A stretch of 64,000 nucleotides of DNA, from the NCBI GenBank assembly GCA_013365365.1, contig JABVXU010000179.1, positions 1 to 64,000 of the forward strand, in the 5' to 3' direction. How positions within the stretch are numbered: the stretch's first letter is position 1; every line of letters begins with the position of its first letter. Made by a program: the position numbers and the translations under genes. The notes beneath the pieces are model-generated. The model was not told the DNA's origin and searched no databases. It saw only the letters and a list, made by a program, of their open reading frames with translations. Shown here in pieces: positions 1-12,800 of the stretch. Origin of the DNA: Cruorifilaria tuberocauda (taxonomy: Eukaryota; Nematoda; Chromadorea; Rhabditida; Onchocercidae).

Positions 1-68
1 TAATGATTTCGTAAAAAAAGCTATAAATAATGATAAAGCATTTATTTGATTTATATCATTTTATCATA

Positions 69-386
69 TCATTTTGGAGAATTTAAATTTACCATACATG
101 ATGGCACAGCAACTTTGCTATGATTGTTCCGCACAAATTTCCGCATATACCATTTCGGTAGTCCGGCATTCAAACGGATCAGTATTCTCGTGCTTATGGT
201 TCTAGCATCAATTAAATTTGCTATCAGTAAAATTCTTACATCCCTATTCGAAATTTGTAAATTCAATTCTGAGAGTGAAAGTTTTTTTTTTTTTCGTCCT
301 TCATTTAAATTGATACAATTTTGCAGCTTATTCATAATATCTCTCGTTACTATCTTATCATTTTTATCAGCATTAGCATTATCCAT
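69..386 (-). CDS. Candidate single-exon ORF, 105 residues, unknown
   Basis: An uninterrupted ATG-to-stop reading frame of 105 codons on the minus strand, opposite the adenylyl cyclase gene and upstream of its first visible exon. The product is basic, with a KKKK stretch near residue 33, and uses a mixed codon set (CCG, CGG, ACG, GCC) that is richer in GC than surrounding non-coding DNA. The opposite strand is also open but gives a strongly hydrophobic peptide, as expected from the complement of Lys/Asn/Asp codons. I recognise no domain. It could be a gene nested in a cyclase intron, one exon of a longer gene (a GTAAGA donor-like and a GCTAG acceptor-like site lie inside it) or chance. Confidence 0.3.
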   Translation of the reverse strand: MDNANADKNDKIVTRDIMNKLQNCINLNEGRKKKKLSLSELNLQISNRDVRILLIANLIDARTISTRILIRLNAGLPKWYMRKFVRNNHSKVAVPSCMVNLNSPK

Positions 387-1019
387 TTCTCTTGTTGTTC
401 GTTCATTTGTGGTATGAATTTTTGTTTAAATTTTTAATTGATTTCATTATTTAGAAATTAATCAAGATCCGTTATATGGATTCATTTTAAAATTTTCAAA
501 TTATTACTTGTTTGATCAAATTTACATTGTAAAATATTTATTAAGTAATTACAATGGGTTATTGTTAATGATAAATTGCCATTACTTTATGTTGTATGAT
601 TCTTCAGCATATTTACTCTATAATTTTGACGTGTTCAAAAATATAATTTGAGCCTTTAGGCTAGAATTTTTTAACCTAGGCTGAAATTTTCGAGGAAAGA
701 ATTTGAATATAGTTATGGAGTTGAAAGAAAGATTGAACAAAACTGACCTGTTTTCGGTGATATATTATTATCCATCACTCGATCTTGTTTCCCGAGAATT
801 CCCAATAATTCATTTCGTTACTTTACCTTCGCATCACCGAATAATTTCCCATTCAAAATGAAATGGAGAAAAAAATTAGCAAAATTTGTAATAAGATAAC
901 GCAGTTGAATTTTTTCATTGATCTTTGAAATTTAATTTTTAATTTTAATTTTTACAGGTATATCTCAATATTTTGCAAATCTTTTTTTTATAATCATTAT
1001 ATCTTCAATTTTTTTTCAG

Positions 1020-4000
1020 TCGTGGTGCCGATATAAAACTTATAAAAATAGCTTTCTAAGGTTTTTTGCAATATTTGTACTCTTATCATCTGCCATATGC
1101 TTCTTTTTCAATCTCTCTATCGTAAGTTCCTGTTTTTTTTTCTTTCTTTATTTTATCATAATATGTCGAGATTATGATTGAGAATTGTGATTAATTATGA
1201 TTGAGAAAGAAGAAGGAACAAATAATTTCTGGAAAGGAGTATTTGAGTACTTGAGTATTATTATGTGTAACAGATAATAATAATAATAATAATAATAAAT
1301 AATAACAATGAATGCAGCAACAATAAGAAATTAATCAAGATCACAACAACAATAACAATGAATATGATAATATTAATAATAACAATAAATAATAATGAAC
1401 GATTTATAATGATTGAGTATTTGAGTATTACTCAGTTAATAATAATATTACAATATTAGCAGTAACAATAAATAATATTGATAAAAGATTTATATTGAAA
1501 GCATCATGTAAAATCAATTATCTTCTGCTAAATGTTTATCAATTAAATTAATTTATTTAGCTAATTAAGGAGTTCAACTTCGGAAAATTAATTTATTTTA
1601 CTGATTTTATTTGTCGACCTGTACAGTAAAAGTATGGAAATAAACTAACGTATTAAATCGATTTATTTAGCTGATTGTGTAGAAATTCAAATTTATGATA
1701 ATACTAAAATTGCCGGTAATACTAAAGTTGAAATTTTGATAATTGAATAGAAATATTTTGCAGCATAATTCGCTTGAATGCTCCTATCATTGTAGAAATT
1801 CAACGAAAATAATTGCAACATCCTGTGATCATTCTGTAAATCGTCCAGTATACTTTGAGGTTATTTTAATTAATGATTTCTTTTACTTTTTCAGTTTGTT
1901 TTTTTTTCTGATTACAGCATTGTAATTATTCAATCAATTTTCATTTTCAGCGATTAGTAATATCAATCAATATTGCTATAGTTATACATTATTTTTACAT
2001 GAAAGATAATTTATCATTATTATAATGAATTTTCTTTTATGTTTTTTCTAATTTTCAGAGTGTTTTACTATTACTTCTGGCAGTTTGTATTTTCAATTCA
2101 TTGCTTGCATTGGAAAAAGTTGTAGTCGCATTGATGCTTTGTTTAGTTATTCTGTTTCTGATATGGTTAACTGAATTTCCTAATTATAGCAGCTATCAGT
2201 TTGCTTTTTGGCAGAATCAAAATTTTTTCGATCAAAATATTCCATTCGTTCAACGAATGGAAATACTATGCAGGTAATCATTATTGTATTCTTTAAGTTT
2301 AATTTAAATTAAAAGTAATTACTCTTATGATCTTTCATCTGGTCCAAATTTATTTTTAATAATTCAATTAGCTTCTTTTAAAAGAAGAAAAACTATTTGA
2401 GGCATTTTTGTTCATTTAATTTTTGTTCCAAGAGAAGTTAATGGGTTTTTTATTAAAAAACATTTAATGATTTACGATTTAAAAAAAAGCAATTTTTGTT
2501 TTCTAATATTTGCTAGAAAAAAGATCGATCAATATAATTTAATAAATGTTTCATGCAAGCAGAAAATATTTAACCCAGTTTTATTAGCGTCCTATAATCA
2601 CTGATAAAAACTAAAGACTAAGGAAAGGTCAAAAGGTCTTGGGTCTAACAATGTGCGTGATTTCAATTCAGCTACGTAACATCATCCGATACATCTTCTC
2701 TTTTCTTTAGTTTAACTTATAAATGAGCCTTATTGGTTTATTATAAGAAGTTATTAAAATAGCCATTGACCCTTAATGTATCTTCAATTCTTTTGTATAG
2801 AAGTTATTAAAATTAAAATTATTGAAATTACTAAAGTTATTAAAAGTTATTAAAGTAGCCATTGACTTTTAATTCATCTCCGAATTCGAAAAAGTTCCCA
2901 AATTAGGTACTCAACAAATCGATATTTTCCGAATCTAACGGAATGCATAAATAATTCCACAATGCATGATTGAATTTATTTTTTGTAATAATAAATAATG
3001 ATAATTTTGGAGTGAAATTATTAAAGAATTCAAACAAAAAAAAAATATTTTAATCTTTTTGCGAAACTTTCATAAAAATTTGAAAATACTTCATTTATTA
3101 ATTTGAAGAATTCGTGAAAAAATTCAGACATTTGAATTTCTTAATAATTTCATATTAAAAAATTTTTAATAATTTCAAAATTGTATAAGTAATAATTAAT
3201 TTCAGCCAATTTCAAAACTGTATAAGTTTTAATTAATTACAGTCAAATGAGTGTATGGAACGATTTACGATTATTTTTCACGCTGGTTATTGTATTTGCA
3301 TTTATTCTAATTATGATTCAAAGTCGTCGATCAGAATTAATTTCTCGATTTGATTTCATTTGGAAGCTTCAGGTAAATAAAATATTTCAATTTTCATAAT
3401 CATCAAATTTTGGAAAATTTTTTCTTTGGCACATTAAGCGACGATTTAAAATTGAAATGTTCCAATTAAAAAATTTTAATTTATTTCTTCTCTGGGAAAA
3501 TACTTATATCAATTTGTTAGCAAAATATAGATGAGAATATTCAAATTTCTTCTCAAACTTTGATATATTTATACTCTTGTACTGATAATTTATTAATAAT
3601 TACTTATACTATAATGTTTATACCCTTATACTTTCTTCTTGTACTTGATGTATTTGTTACACTCTTATGCTTGTACTCTAGTACATTGAGAAATTACTTA
3701 TACTTGATGCACTTATACTCTTATACTTTGAAAGATTTCTTCTCCTTTGATAATATTTTCAGGCGTTAGATGAAGGACGAGAAATGGAAAAAAGGCATGC
3801 ACAAAATCGAGCAGTTTTAGAAAATATTTTGCCAGTGCATGTTGCTGAATACTTTCTCAAAGAAAGTGAGAGGTAATTTCTTTTCTAAATTGCTATTATT
3901 TGAAATTAAAAAAAAAAAGATTTTATTATTTGAAATTAATTACAATTCTGATATTTAATGTCCGAAATTAATTAATTTGCAATAATCAATAATGATCATA

Positions 4001-6714
4001 GGAAGATATGCGTATTTGGAATAATTTCGTGATTTATCACAATGATAAAATGAAATAGTTACTATATTCATACTTTAGTATCATAGTATTAAAGCAGTAA
4101 TTAGTAATAAATGAAGAATTAGCTACTATTATCACTATCGATATTGAATTTGATATTAATAATATTGATTGATATTCACCGATCATTTTTTGCATAATTT
4201 CAGAACTGAATTATACTCAGAAGCACGAGATAATGCTGCAATTGTATTTATTACAATAACAGAATTTGATAAATTTTATATGGAATTGGATGCTAACAAT
4301 GAAGGTGTTGAATGCTTACGACTTCTTAATGAAATTATCGCTGATTTTGATATGGTAATAACACTCTTCTGATCTATATCGATTAGATTGATTCGAGAAA
4401 TATTTGCTCTAATCTATATTACGAATTTTGTAGATAGCTTAAATTTATATATTCAAAATTGAATTCAATATGAATGGACTCAAATTTATTTTTGTAAATG
4501 AGATTAATTATATCGAAGATGGATTCAGTCGGAATATTTGAAATTTAATTTAAAGCAGGGAAAGTTTAGAGTAGTTGAAGTTTAAGTTTTAGTTTAAAAT
4601 TTAAAGTTTACAGTAGGGAAATTTAGGATTTAGGTAATAAATAGGTTAGTCAAAATAACGGAATTAGAAATGGAGTAATTAATTCGGAAGGCAATATTTA
4701 TTTGAAACTTTCTGATATTTGCTTTGTGGATTTTAGTCAACTATCTTTGCTAGTTTTATAGTTAACTTAAATGTAATTAAAATGTTTTCTTCTGGTTTCC
4801 AGTTTATTCTTTCATCGGTTGTTTGCTTTCCGGTTTGTCCATAAACATATTATGGACATTTGATTTATCGTATAGAGCATTCCGGTTTCTGAAAATTTTC
4901 TGGACGTTTTTTCAATCTACCGTCTTTTTCATTTTGGAATTAATTTTTTATAGTTGTAAATAAAAGATAACAGATATACTTTATTTATTGCCGACTCACA
5001 ATTCTGTAACAAAATATAGCTATTGTAACCAATGATACTGTAACCATTACAGTAATATTTGGATTATATTTTGTTTACTGAATAATTGAGGAAAAAAAAA
5101 GGTTGTAGGTCATGAGGGAAATAACAATAAATAACTGAAATATTAATAAATAACTGAAATTTCAGCAACTTAGTCGTGATGAGTTTAAATGTATTGAAAA
5201 GATTAAAACAATCTCGACGACATATATGGCAGCTTCGGGATTATTTGGCAAAGTAACCGATGATTCGCATGTTGTCGCCATCGTGCTGTTTGCTATTCGT
5301 CTTTTAGCTCTTATACAACATATCAATGAACATTCGTTTAATAATTTTAATCTTAGGATAGGTAATAATTTACTTTTTCCTCTCCCTCTCTCTCTCTCTC
5401 TCTCTCTGTTTGGTTTTAATTTTAAATTCCAATTGTATGAATTTTTATAATCATAATTTAACATATTTGTTAGGTTTCATCAGATTTTTTTAATGAGTAT
5501 TTTGAAATTATTAATTTTAGGAAATTTTTAAATCTTTACTTAATTATAAGAAATATTTGTACTAAAATCACTCAAGAAGGAAATTGTAATAATGATCTTA
5601 TTGATTTCATATCCAAATATCAGAAGTATGATAATAGCATTAAGGTCTGAAGGGAAGTAATCATTTCTGGTTCATGCAATAATCACTTCTTATTACTTCA
5701 AAAACTACCATTATTTTTTGATTACTGACCAATAATTAAGTTCAAAGTTCATTATTGCTTAATTAAAATAATTTTTTCAATATTTCAAAGAAAACCTTCC
5801 ATAACTATTTATTCAAAAAACGATAAAATAATTTTACAATATTCTCTTATTTCAAGGCATTAATGTTGGTCCAGTAGTAGCAGGTGTTATTGGTGTAAAA
5901 AAACCGCATTATGATATTTGGGGAAACTCGGTCAACGTTGCTAGCAGAATGGATAGTTCTGGTGTAGCCGGTAAGATACAGGTAAATTTTGTGAGAATTT
6001 CATTTATTGTTTCATATTCCTTAGCAACATTATCAATTATCTATGGAAATTATCAACTATTGATTTTTTTTCAAAACTTCTAAGATAATATGAAATATTA
6101 ATAAGAATTAAAAATAATGTATGGTAGTTGAATGATGTTGAAGTAGGATTTAGGATTGAAAACTTTGCAATAAATTAAATATGCTCAATTTAAAATTATC
6201 TGTTTAAATTAATAACTAAATACTTATTTGATAATTTCCATACATAATTGATAACGTTTCTCATGTATGCGTCATTTACGTCGAAAAGTATAACACGTAG
6301 CAATATTTGCAATATGTAAAATACTCCTTGAACAATAAAATAGAATACGTAAAATAAATTAATAAAATAGAGTATACGCGTAAAATAAATAAATATACGT
6401 GTAAAAAAATACGTGTAATCCTTCCCTCTCTATGTTTGAATTAATGAAGAATAAATTATTATCACTTTTTCTTCCATATTCCAATTTCATTTTGTAAAAT
6501 TCCTTTATTAATTTTGCGAAAGTTTTTTTTTTCTTGAATTTTGAAAAATTCTTAAAAATTTCAGATAACCGAGGAAACGAAAAATATTTTAGAAAAAGAA
6601 GGTTTCGAATTTGAATGCCGTGGCATCATTAATGTAAAGGGTAAAGGTGATATGAAAACTTACTTCATCAAAGTATCAGACGAAGACTTAAATCATGATT
6701 TTAATAAAACTTGA
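1020..6714 (+). CDS. Membrane adenylyl cyclase, 3' half (TM region and C2 domain), 5' end outside window
   Basis: Makes cyclic AMP from ATP at the membrane. Exons read in phase: 1020-1121, 1764-1859, 2059-2273, 3243-3372, 3763-3872, 4204-4354, 5166-5361, 5857-5981, 6565-6714 (stop TGA). The first four encode membrane helices separated by a loop with paired cysteines and an N-glycosylation-type NST, as in the second membrane cassette of the family. Exon 5 carries the [17 protein letters not shown] segment that opens the C2 domain. Later exons give [45 protein letters not shown] and [11 protein letters not shown]. The adenine-contacting Lys (EKIK) and Asp (YDIW), the catalytic Asn/Arg (NVASRMD) and the phosphate Lys (KGKGDMK) are all present, so C2 looks functional. 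The metal-binding aspartates belong to C1, which lies upstream of the window. The nematode paralogue cannot be assigned from this half. Confidence 0.94.
1274..1306 (+). repeat. (ATA)n microsatellite in cyclase intron
   Basis: A run of about eleven ATA/AAT triplets in the intron between exons 1020-1121 and 1764-1859. Looser AAT/AAC-rich sequence continues to about 1400. Ordinary simple repeat. Confidence 0.85.
5379..5407 (+). repeat. (TC)n microsatellite in cyclase intron
   Basis: An uninterrupted CT run lies 20-45 bp downstream of the exon donor at 5361. Its complement produces the spurious ER-repeat peptide on the minus strand. Confidence 0.85.
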
Positions 6715-7746
6715 AATTTTAATTTGACTATAAATCCTGTTCGGATTTATATTTTAATACTATTATTATTTCAGTTTCATACTACCATTATTATGTATAG
6801 AGAATTGCTATTTTGTATATATTTTTTTCCTCTCTGCAAGATCTATTTTAACGAAACATATATGTATATGAAGTGTTCTATAATTTAATTTAATTCAAGT
6901 GAACGTTAGATATAGTGAAGCACCTGACAAAAAGTACACAATGCTAGATGTTTAATTATTAATTTTATTCCATGATAAATCGATCGATTGTTAGTGTTGT
7001 ATATTTGTTATAACAAGAAAAAAAAATTACATTATCTAACTAATAGTTAAAACAATTCCTATAATTATAATTTTAAACAAGAAAGAAAATATGATACAAT
7101 CAATTTTTATTTTTCGTTAAAGTAACACAAAATGCAATAACTGATATAATAAATATTTTTAAAAGAAGTATTAAGTCTTAGGTAAACAAAATAAAAAGAT
7201 ATGAAAAGTGAAATAGCCGTAACGTGAAGTACAACATGCTCAAACATATGATATACGTACCTGTAACACATTGGAAGTAGTTGTGCGTACGTGTGTATAT
7301 GGCGTTGCATCGCATTTGTCAGTAATTTCCCGTGTATGCTATTTAGAAAAAAACGGAAGAACTAATAATAATATAGATTTTTCGGCAAAACTATATCGGT
7401 AGTTTTGTGATACAATAATAATAATCATAATATGCAGACGAAATTTTTCATTGTCTTTGAATTGATGGAAACAATATACTAAAAAGTTAATTACAGAAAA
7501 AACTTTGAAGTACTATTTTAAAATTAATTACTGGAAAATATTTGAAATGAAGTGCATGCGGGCTTCAAATCAGTTTGTATATTTTATATAAATCATAGAA
7601 TAATGAAATTCGATATTGATACATGCTAGACAACGAATTGATAGCAGAAAATTTTCAACAAAATAATTATGTTTCATAATAAATCTACAGGAAAGAAATT
7701 CTCGGCAGTATGATAGATTAAGATATCGAAGAAAAATACGCTTCTA
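6715..7746. other. Intergenic region between convergent genes
   Basis: About 1 kb separates the stop codons of the cyclase (+) and the small hydrophobic-protein gene (-). It should hold both 3' untranslated regions. I see no convincing exon, RNA gene or repeat in it; the minus ORF at 7107-7310 has no supporting splice sites or motif. Confidence 0.6.
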
Positions 7747-8380
7747 TTATTCCCATTTCAGTCGTCCTTGATAGCTTACAAAAGTTGGAAATGATTGCAC
7801 ATTTTCCTTTATGAAAAAGCAACGTGAAGTGATGATAACGAAGGTAACGATAAGTGCAGTTAGCGAAGAAAATAACATAATTGGCGCAAATATCACTAGT
7901 CCAAAAAGAAATGTTATAACTGAAATGATAGATAAAGTTGCAGAAAAATTTTTCAGTAAAATCGATTTATTTTAAAATCAATCAAATAATTACATAGTAA
8001 AAATGAGTTTTAATAATGGTCTAGAAATAGTAACACTAAAAATTTCAAAGATTTATCCATCTAGTAATTATAATTTTTAAGATCAGATATTTTAGTTAAT
8101 GTAAAAACTAATTTCATCGATGATTATTACAACTAAAATTTCGTCATCAACGGACTAGTAAAATATGTTTCTTAATTATGAAATGAATAATTAGGATAGA
8201 TATTTCGAAAGGTTGTAAAAGATTACGCTGTACAAGAAGAGCGGTAGAGTAAATGGCGATGCTTGATATGATAATATATAATGATAGCAGTATAACTGGA
8301 ATAGCATTGAATATTATCATTGTTTTAATTAGCACAGCAAATCGCCAGTCTAACTTATCACCAAAAGTAATAGTCGACAT
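7747..8380 (-). CDS. Small hydrophobic membrane protein, 108 residues, two exons
   Basis: Exon 1 (8380-8227) starts at ATG and ends in phase 1 before GTAATC. Exon 2 (7919-7747) follows an ATTTCAG acceptor and ends at TAA. Together they make 327 nt with phase preserved. After a short polar start (MSTITFGDKLDW) nearly the whole protein from about residue 14 to 85 is hydrophobic, enough for two hairpin or three spanning segments, with a GLVIFAPIMLFSSLTALIV stretch from exon 2. A polar tail of about 20 residues (ending in LKWE) follows. Length and the long hydrophobic core resemble promethin/LDAF1-type lipid-droplet assembly proteins, but this is only a resemblance. No signal peptide with a cleavage site is evident. 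The gene lies downstream of, and on the same strand as, the 17-exon gene. Confidence 0.62.
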
Positions 8381-9858
8381 TGCTATAAGCTATGATACAC
8401 AAAAGTAAGATAATCAAATCAACAAAAATTGACGTTTAAATTAACGCAATAAAACGTGTATTCATACATAAATAAACGTTAAATCAACTTAAGCTGATTA
8501 ATTTAGAGATAATACGATGAAATTTATTTTTGATGATAAAATATGAATAGATTGAAAATTTGGCTCGTTACAATCGAAAATACGTCTTATGAAGACTAAA
8601 ATTTTTAAATAGATTTAAACAATAGCTAATCGGTGTAGACTACCTGGGCTCTCTATTATGAATAAATATTAATGCATTAACCGGAATATATCCAGGTGAT
8701 GCAGTTCATGTTAAATTACTAAATTCCAATATTGCTGTTTAATTCATTCCGAGATATGTAATGCTGTAATGCATTTTTAGCATCGTAGAAAGTGTTATAA
8801 AAATTTTTTAATCCGACAAAAAAAAAGCTGTAAAATTTTGATATCGTAAATCTCTTCATTTCGGTGACCTGAGTTATGAGAGATCATTCGATGAATTGAA
8901 CACCTAATGCCTAGAATTGAAAAATTATGATAAGAGATTACCAGAGGATAACATTAAATGCGCAACTTAACTTCGGGAAATTCTTTGAAAACACTAAAGA
9001 TCGATGTTCATCTCGGCGAATGCAACACATATTTTAATTTCCATCTGATTGGAAAATAGTGTTTATCAATGATATGAAAAAAAAGCGACCTTTCTGATAT
9101 TGATGACCATTCAATCAATTTGTTCGCGTTTTGAATTTGCTGAAAACGCTAAACAACCGTTAAAACTTTCTTTTTTTTTAGAATTTTTCCTACAGTTATA
9201 TAAGAATCATTTTTGATAAATGTTAACTTTAAACCAATCTTGCAGTTAAAAATAACAAATCTGATAAGGCTTTATTAATGCTTTAAATTGATTCTGTTTT
9301 TGAGCACAAATGAGAAAAACGCCTATTTTGTTTCTTATATAAAATAATTCCGATCGTTCATAAAAAATATGGAACAAACAGTAAGAAATGAACAAAGCAG
9401 TGAATGCACGTTAAAATATGTATTCTTATTTATTTAAAAATATATTGACAAATTGAAAGGTAATAAATATCTAATATTTCTTTAACAAATAAAAAAAAAA
9501 CAGCGAGTAATTCGAAAAACTCCCTAAAAGAATATGCAACATTTATTTCAAATACAATAAGTTGTGTTGAACCATCGAATATGATTAACTTTGAACAGTT
9601 ATAAATTTTACGATTAGTGTACAAAAAAAAAAATACAAAGTTGAATAACATGCGTACTTGTCAAGAAAAAGTAACAAAAATAATTTAAGTAGTTAATGTT
9701 GATGACATTGATAAAATCATTCATATCCTTCATAAAAAAATAGGAAACTGGGAGGAAATTACAATATCAGTTCATTATTGGTAAAATCTTTAAAAAAATG
9801 AGCAATAAATGAAATCTGCTATCATATCTCCGCCAATTTTGTCACCCATTCTTGAGAA
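8381..9858. other. Intergenic region, no gene seen
   Basis: About 1.5 kb between two minus-strand genes. It should hold the 3' UTR of the gene at 9859-15933 and the promoter of the 108-residue gene. The minus ORF at 9430-9651 starts at ATG but is an AT-driven hydrophobic frame without splice context, and I do not support it. Confidence 0.55.
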
Positions 9859-12800
9859 TTACCTAATTTCTTTCGGTATTTCTGGAATTTTGCTATTAGC
9901 AATTCGTTCAAAACCGTTCATCTTCCTAAGCTTTCGACATATTGCAACCGCTCGCTCCTCACGCACAATATTGAAACACTCAGGCTAAAAAGAAAGCATC
10001 AAATTCCTTTGATATTGCATTTAAGAAAAGAATAGCAAAGATGAGAGTGAAATAACACACATTTTAGAAGAGACGGCATTTCTAGTTAGAAACCTCTATT
10101 AATGATCTCCAGTAAATTAATTACTTTAATTTACATTGCATTAATTTTTAACTTCTTAAAAATAAGTTTTTAATTCCAGAAAAAAAAAACTGCAGCTTTG
10201 TTGAAACTGAGGAAAGAGAAGTTATTTAACAAGCTGAAAATCTAAATGATTTAAATGATTAAAAGCGTATGCAAAATATTAGCATAAGCGTTAAAAACAA
10301 GAAGTTACAAACATTTTTCAGTAGTTCAGAATCTGACAAAAGATTGGCTAGGAAAAGAAATGATTAATTGATAAAACTTCACTTCAGGATCTAATTTCAT
10401 GGAAATAATCCAATTATTATAGCAATACTGATCAGTTTACATTCTTAAACTATATTTCCAAGTCAATTTGCATTAAAGACTTTTTTAGCCTCCAAAATAA
10501 AATAAAAAGTAGTAATAACAATGAATAAGGACAATATCATTTTGAAACTACACTAAATTTAGAATCAAAGAATATGGTAAGAAGTTATTGAATTATAACT
10601 CATTTTATAAACGTACTAGAATACGTATAAGGGAAGTGTTGAATATGATTTGGTTGAAGAGGAAAAGAATACCGTGACTTCTGAAAGTGGAATTCCAAGT
10701 TCCTTCTTCACCTCCTCCACCGTCATTTCACCTTCCAAATAATACATTATATCACAAAGAAGAGCATTTCCTGAAAAAGATGATTAAAATGTATGATTTA
10801 GATGAATGAAAATATTTCGACCATTTAAATTAAATTTAATAATAAGGAGTTTTACTCTACAAGAACTTTAACAATATAACAACGAAAACATTGAATTTAA
10901 AAACCATTGAATCAGTGTTACAAATTTATCATATCGATACCAATCAATTTTATGAAAATGCCTTCTGGTAAGAATGCTCAAACTATAGTTAATTGAAATA
11001 TTACACGATCTTAATTTGAAAAATCAAATAATTACGAACCATTTTCATTCACGCTTACAAAATTACGAAGACAACCATTTGTAAGCACTTTTATGCAAAG
11101 TTTATCCACTTCATCGATCCACATTGCTGTAGTCTAAAATATTAAAATCAGTTAAACAATATTCACTGGTATAAAGGTAACAGCAGCTACTAAAGGAACG
11201 AATCATTAATAACATGAGCAGTACTTCAAACATAAACTTAAAAGAAATAATATGACTACTAACACCTAAAACTAAGTACGATATCCAAATGAACAGTAAT
11301 ATAAAGGCTGAATGGATGAGAATTTAATCAAATACAACATACGAAATAAAAAAAAAGTATGTTCCTAAGATGAAATATACAAAAATTATAATTATGATAA
11401 GCCACAGACACTGAAAAAAGTCTGGAGAATATAGAAAATCAGAGCAAGGTGCTGAAGTGAAACTAAATAAAAATGAAAGTTTCTATGTAATTTCGTCTCT
11501 ACCAGTTTTCTACAAATTTGGTAAAACCAACTTTTATTAATAAGCTAACTCCAAACTCCTTCATATCTTGTGAGCTGAAATTTTTAAATTTTCAGCTCAC
11601 AAGTTAGTTTTGATAAAGAGGCTTAAATACAACATTCACGAAATTATAACCCATAGTGTTAAGTGCTTTGCTTCATATTTTAATAATTTCTACTTATTTA
11701 AATAATTTTTGCTCATTTTTATGAATTTAGAAATCTGTTAGTATCGTATGTCTAAATTAAGAAAAGTAAAAATATCAAAAATTGATACCTTCCTAGCGAA
11801 GGTGTCCTCTTCTGGACTTGCTGACAATTTTGGATCCACCACACTTATCCTGAAGCAAAACGGTTCTTGCTTCCGGCAAGTATAATGCCCCGGTTTTATT
11901 TCAATACGCAAAATAAAACTGCAGCATTACAATTGCCTGAAAAGAAGTGAAGGAAGATTTAAAGAGATTTGTATGGACAAACCGGTTGATGAGAGAGAGT
12001 TCTGAATTGGAATTAACATCATGTTTCATCTGCAAATCATTTTCTATTTCTCCCTGCCTCTAATTCGCCAACATAACCAAGCAATAAAAAATTGAAAAAA
12101 AAGATTTAAATTATAAATCTGAAAATTTTCAAAAGTACATATAAACCGTATTCCCGAGCATAAATGATAGACAAAATATTTAATAAATTTTCATGATTTA
12201 CTTCCAAATAAGATAAAGTCTCATCCATCATAATTCACAAAAATCAAGCATAAAAACAACCTTCCCAGCCTCAATATTTTGTATAAGTGGCATTGATGTA
12301 AGCTTCTCCTCCGCATGATATCTAAATAAAGAAAAATTCATTGAAAGAGAAATCGATAATTATCTGATTCAACATTATTTAAGCTGTTCCTACGCTCAAC
12401 AAAGTCCAAATACAAAAAAATTAAATACTCGATTTTGGAATCATATGTCATATACCGAATTCTTTATAAGACGAGTGATACCAAAAGTCAAATTTCCTGA
12501 AATCTTGAATATGCCAAGTGATATATCTTGAATGTTTAATTCATGAAGTGAAATAGCAAGTAAAACTTCACTTCAATTTATCGGAAAGTTCTTCCTTATT
12601 GGTTTCAATATCATCCTGAGATTGATTGATCGGTCCATTCATGTTGTTATGTTTCCCATCAGTCCCATCCTTCAACAGTCACCCTACATTATTTCACGAA
12701 TAAAACTAAAATCCAACAGAACCTTCATCTTGTGAGCTAGAGTAAAGGAATCAATTTAAAAATATAATGAAATAAAGCAAAATCGTACAATTAAATACAG

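Noticed and set aside
124..417. Plus-strand hydrophobic frame that might be cyclase membrane helices 7-8
   Set aside because: It begins with TTG, has no clear acceptor/donor pair, includes a run of phenylalanines from a poly-T tract, and is the complement of a more protein-like minus frame.
5162..5464. Minus ORF with an RERERE repeat
   Set aside because: It is the complement of cyclase exon 5166-5361 plus the (TC)n microsatellite.
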